DNA from: an uncultured Spirochaetaceae bacterium
GTDB lineage: Bacteria > Spirochaetota > Spirochaetia > Treponematales > Treponemataceae
Assembly: GCA_902799665.1 (NCBI GenBank)
Contig: CADCBK010000001.1
Coordinates: 62,001-126,000, forward strand
DNA: 64,000 nt
Direction: 5' to 3'
The position numbers and the translations under genes are program-made. Shown piece after piece: positions 57,569-64,000 of this stretch; the first letter of the stretch is position 1, and every line of letters starts with the position of its first letter. The notes under the pieces are model-generated. The model did not search any database and was not told the DNA's origin. It saw nothing but the letters and a program-made list of their open reading frames with translations.

Positions 57569-57791
57569 TTGACAAATACCCGCGGCGCGCTTATAATAAT
57601 ATTATTATGTGGAAAACATCAGTTTTATTTTTAGCTCAAGGATCCTTCTCTACCGCTCGATAGGGGTAGTGGGTCTTCTTAAAAAAACTGTGGCTTCCAA
57701 AAGTCTTTTTTGAAAAATCCAAACACAGTCCAACCCAACAGCCCCTTGCGTCGCGGCGCATGCGCGACATTTTTTTTTGCCGTTAAGGGGC
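57569..57791 (+). promoter_or_regulatory. MFS-gene leader: consensus promoter, leader peptide, attenuator
   Basis: TTGACA (57569-57574), 17 bp and TATAAT (57592-57597) is a perfect consensus promoter. An ATG at 57607 opens an 18-codon ORF (WKTSVLFLAQGSFSTAR) ending in TAG. At 57750-57778 GTCGCG pairs with CGCGAC and nine T follow, an intrinsic terminator. GCCCCTT (57741-57747) can pair with AAGGGGC (57785-57791), which would mask the ribosome site of the MFS gene. Conditional expression is likely. The rest of 57455-57799 shows no gene. Confidence 0.65.
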
Positions 57792-57799
57792 GGCGTATT

Positions 57800-58847
57800 A
57801 TGTTCAACATAAAAAAACAAATAAACAGATTGTATTCGTCCGCGGTTTTCGGACAGATTTCGCTTTCGGGGGCCTGGGTCGCGATTCTAGCGTCGCGCGG
57901 TTTTTCGCTGGCGCAAATCGGCTTTGCGGAAACAGTCTTCCATATCGTGAGCATTTTGTTCGAGATTCCTTCTGGAGTTTTGGCGGATGTTTTTGGCCGA
58001 AAAAAAACTTTGGTCATCTCTTGCATTATGCGAATGTTGGGCAATTTCGATCGGCTTGCACGCTCTGTGCTACAACTTCGCTTCAGGTTCCGGCGACGCG
58101 CTGGCCTACGACTCGTTAAAGTCCGTGGGGCAGGAGGAACGCTTTGAGCGCTACGCTTCCAACCAGCTTGTGATTTACCGCGTGTGCGAAGGCCTTTCCA
58201 CGCTGACCGCGGGATTCGCGCTTGTCATCGGCTACAAGATGGCTTACGCGACCGGAGTTTTTACGGCGCTGATTCAGCTTGCGATTTTGGCGGGCTTGGT
58301 GGAAATCAGGCTTTCGCCATTGCCGGAAAATTTCCATGTTTGGAAAGAAATCGCCAATTGCTTTAAGCAAAGCTTTTTGTTCCTAAAGGAAGCCAAGAAA
58401 GCGATGCTCCTGATGTTCACAAATTCTTTTGTGGGCGCCTTGGACATTTTGCTTTTGTTCTTCTTGCAGGCAAAGCTTCCGATGGCGGGCATCCCAAATT
58501 GGGCGCTGGGCTTGGCCCTGCTGTTTTTGCAGGCTGGCGGAATCATCGGAGCGCGATTGATTCTTTGCGCAAAGAAAGTTCGCTACCGCGTGATTTTCGC
58601 GGCGGCGACGATCGTCATTTTGTCGGGCATCGCGCTAGAACATTCCGGCCTTTACGCCGTGATGGCGCTTGGCGGATTCTTGGCTTCGATGGCCGACGAC
58701 GCTTTGCAGGTAAGGACGAATTTCATTTTGCAGAACATGTTCCCGTCGGAACAGCGGGCGACCTTGATTTCAATCGAGTCGTTCACGTTCTCCTGCATAA
58801 TGATTGTCCTTTCGCCGCTGGCAGGCCTGTTCTTCAGCGTTTGGTAA
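57800..58847 (+). pseudogene. MFS transporter with single-base frameshift
   Basis: The first frame gives FGQISLSGAWVAILASRGFS and FEIPSGVLADVFGRKKTLV (the MFS helix 2-3 signature). Near 58036-58038 one extra G in TTGGGCA shifts the frame; without it the protein reads on as MLAISIGLHALCYNFASGSG, DALAYDSLK through to SPLAGLFFSVW. The remainder is intact, about 349 residues, a little short at the C terminus. A sequencing error, a recent mutation or phase variation are all possible. An attenuator-like leader precedes it. Confidence 0.78.
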
Positions 58848-58852
58848 AATTA

Positions 58853-58900
58853 GAGCGGTTCCGCCGCGTCCTTTGGACGCTGCTGGGGCCGCTCGTTTTT
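58853..58900 (+). terminator. Intrinsic terminator after the MFS gene
   Basis: GAGCGG pairs with CCGCTC around an inner GCGTCC-TTT-GGACGC hairpin, followed by GTTTTT. Confidence 0.85.
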
Positions 58901-60680
58901 ACTTGCAGACGTAGCCGCGGCCGTCAACAGACCAGTAATTGTTTTTGCTGTCGTCTTCAAGCCTTTGGCGGGCGTTGAGGTATGTCAAAACTATTGTCCA
59001 GCCGCCGTCGATTTTTATCGCGAGCGGCTTGCCTTTGCTTTTTGCAATGTAATTCTCATAGGCCTTGTTGTATTCGTCTTGCGGCATTTCCTTTAGCAAA
59101 GCCTTTATTTCGTTTGTGATGTCCGTCTGCTTGTTGTCGCCCCAATTTACAAGCGCCTTTTGGTTCTTGTCGTCAATCGTTTTAAATGCGTACAACTGTG
59201 AATATTCGCTTACGTCAAACGGAACCGCATAATCCTCGCCAAAGCCGTAAAAATAATATTTCTTTTGGCCAAGGCCTTTTCCGTAATCGTTTGAAAAAGC
59301 GAAGCCGAACGATTTTTTAAAGTCATACTTGTCTCCGTCTTTCAAAAGCCAAAGCGCCTTTTTTATCTTTGAGTCCGATTTTATTATCTCGTTGTAGGAA
59401 CTAACCACTTGCGCCTTTTGCTCCTCGGACAATTTTTGCTCGGAACTCTGCGCGTCCAACGTTCCGTCCTGATTAAAGAGGCCGGCGGACTTAAAAAGCT
59501 TTTCAATGCGCGCAGTCTGGTTTTTAAAAGGAACGTCAAGCAAGTTCATCGGAGTTATCGTACAGAACAAGCAAAGCGCCGCGAACAAGGGAAAAGCCGC
59601 GCTCATGTACTTTCCTTTTTTGACGAACGAAATCGCGACGCACGCGATGCTGAACAAAATGTACAAAAGGCTTGCGTACCGCACCTCTGTGTAACCGTAA
59701 GCGTTGATTCTAATTCCAAACGCGACGCATTGCGTTACAATCAGCGGAATCAAAAGCGCGGCGCCCCACTTGCAATAAAGCTGCGCGGCCTTGCTTTCAA
59801 ACTGCCTGATAGAAAAAAAGAAGACCAAGTAAAAAACGCTTGCAAAAGAAACAAACCAATTTATCCTTCCGTTCGGAAGCGAAAGCGTGAATAAGCTTTT
59901 TGCAATATAGGCGTAAAGGACAAAAAGCAAAATCAAATACAAGGGCAGCAAGATGAACATAAAAATGACTTTAAACGCTTTTGGAACGCTTATCTCTTCT
60001 TTGGGCTTGGTGGCGTAGGCGACAAAAATGCACGCGCAACAAACAAGCCACGAAAAGCTTATAATCGACGAGTCAACGACTATTTGAACCAGTCCAGTCA
60101 ATTTAAAAAGCAAATTGTCAACCGCAAAGCGAATGATAAAAAGCCCCGCGCAAACGCAGCCCGCGGCGATTCCGCTAATCATTCCCGAAACAATTATATT
60201 CGGCGCGACAAGCTTTTCTTCCTGCTCGAACATCAAAAGAAAAACCGCAAGGAACATAAGGGCCGCTTCCGTTCCGCAATAAGCCAACAACCTGTAAGCG
60301 CTTTCTCCTTTAAACAGAGCGTAAGCGGCAAAGAAAAGCGCGGCGCTCAAGGCCTGGCTTCCAAAGGCAAAAATCTTTTTCTTTTTTTCGCCGAATTTTT
60401 TCGCAGCCAATGGCGCCGCGATTCCGGCAAAAAAAGCGAAGGTCACAGTCCACGCCGCGGCCTTGCAAAAGTCCAAGGCGTTTTTTTGAAAGGCCTCGCG
60501 CTTTTCCACAATCGCCTTGTATTCACCGCTATTGTAATCCAAGCCGCTTGTAGAAAAAATTTCATACGAGCTGGATTCCAAAGTCACAAAAACAGCCGCG
60601 ACAACGCAAAAGACAAAGACCGCCGGAAACCTCGCCGCGGCAGGTTTTATCGCCTTAAAGAAATTCTTAAAAATTTTCAT
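58899..60680 (-). CDS. DUF4153 membrane protein
   Basis: 593 residues. About ten to twelve membrane helices in the first 380 residues, then a soluble C-terminal domain of about 200 residues. The helix blocks with LPLYLILLFVLYAYIAKSLF and RINAYGYTEVRYASLLYILF are typical of DUF4153. Function unknown. Its ATG overlaps the trpB stop by one base (TAATG), so it is translated with trpB. Confidence 0.8.
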   Translation of the reverse strand: MKIFKNFFKAIKPAAARFPAVFVFCVVAAVFVTLESSSYEIFSTSGLDYNSGEYKAIVEKREAFQKNALDFCKAAAWTVTFAFFAGIAAPLAAKKFGEKKKKIFAFGSQALSAALFFAAYALFKGESAYRLLAYCGTEAALMFLAVFLLMFEQEEKLVAPNIIVSGMISGIAAGCVCAGLFIIRFAVDNLLFKLTGLVQIVVDSSIISFSWLVCCACIFVAYATKPKEEISVPKAFKVIFMFILLPLYLILLFVLYAYIAKSLFTLSLPNGRINWFVSFASVFYLVFFFSIRQFESKAAQLYCKWGAALLIPLIVTQCVAFGIRINAYGYTEVRYASLLYILFSIACVAISFVKKGKYMSAAFPLFAALCLFCTITPMNLLDVPFKNQTARIEKLFKSAGLFNQDGTLDAQSSEQKLSEEQKAQVVSSYNEIIKSDSKIKKALWLLKDGDKYDFKKSFGFAFSNDYGKGLGQKKYYFYGFGEDYAVPFDVSEYSQLYAFKTIDDKNQKALVNWGDNKQTDITNEIKALLKEMPQDEYNKAYENYIAKSKGKPLAIKIDGGWTIVLTYLNARQRLEDDSKNNYWSVDGRGYVCK

Positions 60681-62062
60681 TAAAATTCGTTTCCTTCAAA
60701 TCGCGGAATCAAGTCGGTGGCCTTCTTGATGTCTTCGTCAGTGGGAACGTAGTCGCTCATCGTCTTGTCGTTGAACTTTTGGTAGCTCATCATGTCAAAG
60801 TAGCCGGTTCCGGTAAGGCCGAACAAGATTGTTTTTTCTTCGCCAGTTTCCTTGCACTTTAAGGCTTCGTCAATCGCGACGCGGATGGCGTGGCTTGATT
60901 CAGGAGCGGGGAGCGTTCCCTCCGTGCGGCAGAAAAGTTCCGCCGCCTCAAAAACGGAAGTCTGCTCAACGGCGCGCGCCTGCATCAAGCCGTCGTGGTA
61001 AAGCTGGCTTAGGATGGAACTCATTCCGTGGTAGCGAAGTCCGCCGGCGTGGCTGGGGCTGGGCATGAACTGGCTTCCGAGAGTGTACATTTTTTGCAGC
61101 GGGCAGACTTTTCCGGTGTCGCAATAATCGTAGGCAAAAACGCCGCGGGTAAGGCTTGGACAGCTGGCCGGCTCAACCGCGATGAATTGGTAGTCCGCCT
61201 CGCCCCGCAACTTTTGTCCCATAAAGGGCGAAATCAAGCCGCCCAAATTGCTTCCGCCGCCCGCGCAGCCGATAATCATGTCGGGCTTGATGCCGTACTT
61301 GTCCAGCGCGGCCTTGGCTTCCAAGCCGATGATTGTTTGGTGAAGCAAAACTTGGTTCAAGACGCTGCCCAAAACGTAACGGTAGCCGGGCGTTTTGACA
61401 GCCGTTTCAACCGCTTCGCTAATCGCGCAGCCCAGCGAGCCTGAGCAGCCCGGAAATTCCTTGTTCATCTGGCGGCCCACTTCCGTTTCCATGCTGGGAG
61501 ACGGAATGGCCTTTCCGCCGTAGGTGCGAATCACTTCGCGGCGCTGGGGCTTTTGCTCGTAGGAACAGCGCACTTGGTAAACAACGCAGTCCAAGTCAAG
61601 ATAAGCGCAAGCCATCGCCATCGCGGTTCCCCACTGGCCGGCGCCAGTTTCTGTCGTGACGCCTTTAAGGCCTTGCTTTTTTGCGTAGTAAGCCTGGGCA
61701 ATCGCGGAATTAAGCTTGTGCGAGCCCGAAGTGTTCTGGCCCTCAAACTTGTAGTAAATCTTGGCGGGCGTTCCCAATTTTTTTTCAAGGCAATAAGCGC
61801 GGACAAGCGGCGACGGCCTGTACATTTTGTAAAAGTCCAAAATTTCTTGCGGAATGTTGATGTACTGGTCGCTCGTGTTCAATTCCTGCTTTACAAGCTC
61901 CGCGCAAAAAACCTGCTCCAGTTCCGCCGCAGTCGCCGGCTTAAGCGTTTGAGGATTCAAAAGCGGCGCCGGCTTGTTCTTCATGTCCGCGCGAACGTTG
62001 TACCACTGCTTGGGCATCTCTTCTTCTGAAAGGTAAATTTTGTAGGGAATTGTTTGTGACAT
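60680..62062 (-). CDS. trpB: Tryptophan synthase beta chain, TrpB2 type
   Basis: A 460-residue PLP enzyme. The pyridoxal Lys lies in NTSGSHKLNSA; ETGAGQWG, the phosphate-binding CAGGGSNLGG and GLTGTGYFD follow. The extra N-terminal segment (about 80 residues before RPSPLVRA) and total length mark the TrpB2 subgroup, which works without TrpA and condenses indole with serine. No trpA lies nearby. Together with iorAB this gives the cell two enzymes of indole metabolism in one window. Perfect consensus promoter at 62095. Confidence 0.92.
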   Translation of the reverse strand: MSQTIPYKIYLSEEEMPKQWYNVRADMKNKPAPLLNPQTLKPATAAELEQVFCAELVKQELNTSDQYINIPQEILDFYKMYRPSPLVRAYCLEKKLGTPAKIYYKFEGQNTSGSHKLNSAIAQAYYAKKQGLKGVTTETGAGQWGTAMAMACAYLDLDCVVYQVRCSYEQKPQRREVIRTYGGKAIPSPSMETEVGRQMNKEFPGCSGSLGCAISEAVETAVKTPGYRYVLGSVLNQVLLHQTIIGLEAKAALDKYGIKPDMIIGCAGGGSNLGGLISPFMGQKLRGEADYQFIAVEPASCPSLTRGVFAYDYCDTGKVCPLQKMYTLGSQFMPSPSHAGGLRYHGMSSILSQLYHDGLMQARAVEQTSVFEAAELFCRTEGTLPAPESSHAIRVAIDEALKCKETGEEKTILFGLTGTGYFDMMSYQKFNDKTMSDYVPTDEDIKKATDLIPRFEGNEF

Positions 62063-62094
62063 TGCGTATCCTCGCTGTTTCTTTATTTAGAAAC

Positions 62095-62123
62095 ATTATA
62101 CAATGGATTTTGCGGGTTGTCAA
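62095..62123 (-). promoter_or_regulatory. trpB promoter
   Basis: Minus strand TTGACA (RC of 62118-62123), 17-bp spacer, TATAAT (RC of 62095-62100): perfect consensus. Confidence 0.85.
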
Positions 62124-62161
62124 AGGGAGGAAGGGGCAAGCGGACTAATCTCGGTCAAATC

Positions 62162-63100
62162 CTAAAATCTCCGCCGCCTTGCCACCCCCCTTCCCCAATT
62201 CCACACCCTGACCATTTCAATGCCGTAATCCGCCGCGAAGCGCTGGTATTCTTGCAAGAGGCCTTTTTGGCTTTTAATGCGGCGGAAGATTTGCGCAAAG
62301 GGCAGGCGGTCGCGGCGGCGGATGCGCCAGGCGCGGACCAAAAGCGGCGCGTCTACGTAGATTATTTTTTGGCACTGGCGCAAAAGGGACGGCGTTTTGT
62401 AAAGCAGCGCCGCGTTTATAGCCAAGCCGCGCGCTGGCTGGCCGACCGCTATCGGTTGGACGGACCCGTGCGCAATCTTAGGCTTGCCTGCAATTTCTGT
62501 CACGCCGCCTTCTTGGGCGTTGATGGAATTATTGGTAATACCAAAACTTTCGGGACGGCCAAAATCCGCCGCCGCATTTTGGTCAGTGAAGCCTTTTGGT
62601 TTTTGCGCCGCGTCCTGGGCTTGCGAGTAATTTTCGCCCGCAGTCTTAGGCTTGCTTTCAATTCCAGTCGCGCCGCCTTCTTGGGCGTTGATGAAATTGT
62701 TGGAAATACCGCAGCCTTCTGGCTGACTAAAATCCGCCGCCGCATTTTGGTCAGTGAAACCTTTTGGTTTTTGCGATGCCTCTTTTTCCGCGTCAATCAG
62801 CACTTGGACGCGCGCGACAAATTCTGGGTAAAGGATTTTTTCTTGCTCGGCCAAAAGCGTTCTGTCCTTAAAAAGAAGCTTTCCAAGCGCGCGGCGGTCA
62901 AGGCTTCCGTCAGCGGCGCGCAAATTGATTCCGCGGGAGGCGGCAATCTGGCTAAAGCGGCTAAGGATTTCCGCCTGCTTTTCGCCGATTATTTTGTGGA
63001 TTTCTTGGTCAGCGTCCAGGCAAAAAAAACCCCGTTCCGCCAAAATAGAGCAGACGTAATTTTTTCCCGCCGCAATCGGGCCCGCAACGCAAACAATCAT
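62162..63100 (-). CDS. coaE: Dephospho-CoA kinase with an in-frame repeated insert
   Basis: 312 residues against about 200 normally. It phosphorylates dephospho-CoA in the last step of CoA synthesis. P-loop GPIAAGKNY, LDADQEIHKII and the later IIYVDAPLLVRAWRIRRRDR are the family blocks. Residues about 108-215 are extra: two copies of a 43-residue unit (QKPKGFTDQNAAADF...INAQEGG...KPK) 56 residues apart. The insert lies before the ALLYKTP (PLLFE) segment, at the surface. The protein may still be active. It overlaps proC by 4 bases. Confidence 0.87.
   Translation of the reverse strand: MIVCVAGPIAAGKNYVCSILAERGFFCLDADQEIHKIIGEKQAEILSRFSQIAASRGINLRAADGSLDRRALGKLLFKDRTLLAEQEKILYPEFVARVQVLIDAEKEASQKPKGFTDQNAAADFSQPEGCGISNNFINAQEGGATGIESKPKTAGENYSQAQDAAQKPKGFTDQNAAADFGRPESFGITNNSINAQEGGVTEIAGKPKIAHGSVQPIAVGQPARGLAINAALLYKTPSLLRQCQKIIYVDAPLLVRAWRIRRRDRLPFAQIFRRIKSQKGLLQEYQRFAADYGIEMVRVWNWGRGVARRRRF
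62477..62773 (-). repeat. Two direct repeats inside coaE
   Basis: Copies of about 129 bp at 62645-62773 and 62477-62605, 168 bp apart, in frame. Protein identity is high (QKPKGFTDQNAAADF is exact in both). Composition is hydrophilic, rich in Gln, Asn, Gly and Ala. Confidence 0.85.
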
Positions 63101-63894
63101 TTTTTGGCGTTTTTAAAGTCCATTATCGCGTCGATGCTCTGGACGCAAGCGTTCCGCAAGCCCGCCTTTTCCAAAGCGCAAACTCCGCGAATCGTGGTTC
63201 CGCCCGGCGAGCAAACCGCGTCCTTTAAGGCGCCCGGATGCTCTCCAGTTGCAAGCTGCAAGGCGGCGCTTCCCAACATCGTTTGGCTTGCCAAGCGGTA
63301 GGCCTGCTCGCGCTTCATTCCGTACTTTACGGCCGCGTCGGCGTAAGCTTCGATTATCAAGTCCATAAAGGCAGGGCCGCAGCCTGCAAGGGCGCCGCCG
63401 ATTCCCATCAAGCTCGCCGGAATCGTTTCCAGCAAGCCCAGGCTTGAAAGCAAGTCCTTTATTTGAGCGGCCTCGTCGTCGCGCAAGGAATTTTTTTCTT
63501 CCAGCAAAATCACGCCTTGGCCTATGCGGGCGGGCGTGTTGGGCATAAGGCACAAAACGCGCGTTTTGCTTGTGTCCAAAATTTTCGCGTAGCTGTCAAA
63601 AGTCCAGCCCGCCGCTACGGAAACAAGCGCCTTGCCCTGCAATTCGTTCTTCACTTCGGCCACAACGCCTTCGATTTGGTTGGGCTTGCAGCAAACAAAA
63701 ACAGTGTCGGCGTTTTTCACCGCTTCCGCGTTTGAGGAACAGGGATTAAAGCCGATTTTGGCCGCGTTGGCCTTTAGCTTTTCTTGGTTGGGAGCGTAGG
63801 CGAACAAGTCCTGGCTTGAGATTTTTTTTGAGTTTACAAATCCGGCCGCAATCGCTTGCGCCATGTTTCCCATTCCGATAAAACCAATTTTCAT
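63097..63894 (-). CDS. proC: Pyrroline-5-carboxylate reductase
   Basis: 265 residues. N-terminal Rossmann GFIGMGNMAQAIAAGFV, VFVCCKPNQIEGV, LCLMPNTPARIGQGV, and the C-terminal signature SPGGTTIRGVCALEKAGLR. It reduces pyrroline-5-carboxylate to proline with NAD(P)H. Normal length. It overlaps coaE downstream and the partial gene upstream by ATGA-type overlaps, so the three form an operon. Confidence 0.94.
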   Translation of the reverse strand: MKIGFIGMGNMAQAIAAGFVNSKKISSQDLFAYAPNQEKLKANAAKIGFNPCSSNAEAVKNADTVFVCCKPNQIEGVVAEVKNELQGKALVSVAAGWTFDSYAKILDTSKTRVLCLMPNTPARIGQGVILLEEKNSLRDDEAAQIKDLLSSLGLLETIPASLMGIGGALAGCGPAFMDLIIEAYADAAVKYGMKREQAYRLASQTMLGSAALQLATGEHPGALKDAVCSPGGTTIRGVCALEKAGLRNACVQSIDAIMDFKNAKK

Positions 63895-64000
63895 TTCATC
63901 AACTCCGCGTATTTTTGTGCCAAGCGCTTTGACTTTTTGGCGGCAAGGCCGTGGTAGCGCTCGGGGTTGGCAAAGAAGTTTTGCGGGTCCTCAACGCCAA
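63891..64000 (-). CDS. C-terminal end of an unidentified protein
   Basis: Open from the window edge to a TGA at 63891, overlapping the proC ATG by 3 bases. The visible 35 residues include GVEDPQNFFANPERYHGLAA and end KKSKRLAQKYAELMK. Too short to assign. The tight overlap shows it is the gene upstream of proC in the same operon. Confidence 0.65.
   Translation of the reverse strand, partial: GVEDPQNFFANPERYHGLAAKKSKRLAQKYAELMK

Noticed and set aside
62117-63301. Plus-strand ORF of 394 codons over coaE and proC
   Set aside because: Antisense shadow of two clear enzymes; it arises from the GC bias at third positions.

Overview
The window looks like a chromosomal segment of a Treponema-like spirochaete. 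This is an inference from style, not from a marker gene. It carries a BspA-type leucine-rich-repeat protein, a lipoprotein with a short spirochaete-style lipobox, a FlhA-like fragment, a Trk potassium system, a TrpB2-type tryptophan synthase beta chain and fermentative aryl-pyruvate ferredoxin oxidoreductase genes. Core genes are richer in G+C at third codon positions than the AT-rich accessory genes set between them.

Layout. 1-8.5 kb: an aromatic 2-oxoacid block (iorA end, iorB, PaaI-type thioesterase; then paaK and an ACT-domain protein), interrupted by an accessory insert with a Phd/ParE toxin-antitoxin pair, a PH-domain protein, a DUF2971 protein, a secreted LRR protein and an XRE regulator. 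8.5-11.5 kb: a DUF4143 ATPase behind four 23-bp repeats, two small membrane proteins and a second XRE paralogue. 11.5-21.6 kb: trkA-trkH and assorted envelope, signalling and regulatory genes. 21.6-29.8 kb: a minus-strand run rich in acetyltransferases and HAD phosphatases, then an AraC regulator and an ArsC-like protein.

29.8-39.8 kb is the most interesting part, an RNA-repair island almost wholly on the minus strand. In transcription order it holds two WYL regulators, rtcB, a tRNA-like Y RNA, a Ro60-like ring protein and three tandem Y-like RNAs ending in a terminator. Then come a 47-residue ORF, an XRE regulator, tRNA-Tyr, tRNA-His and tRNA-Glu, a further structured RNA, a KxDG RNA ligase and a terminator. 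Last come a small unknown protein, an RlaP-type nucleotidyltransferase and a primase-like protein. Four promoters in this island share a 19-bp inverted repeat, ATTAAAG-N5-CTTTAAT, abutting the -35 box, which suggests one regulon.

39.7-43.2 kb: a GDSL hydrolase, an acetyltransferase and an ABC-F protein behind a leader that reads as a transcription attenuator. 43.2-55.4 kb: a second regulon. Six promoters carry CTATC-N7-GATAG around the -35 box. They precede an unknown gene, a DnaQ-like exonuclease, a DnaB-like ATPase, a FlhA N-terminal-like membrane protein, a broken DnaE-like polymerase and a WYL regulator at 54358 that probably controls them. An AbiE-type toxin-antitoxin pair sits inside this block under its own 17-bp palindrome. 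55.5-64 kb: a RhuM-Fic protein (a broken copy lies at 44180), an EamA transporter, a frameshifted MFS transporter with another attenuator-like leader, a DUF4153 protein, trpB2, coaE with an in-frame repeated insert, and proC.
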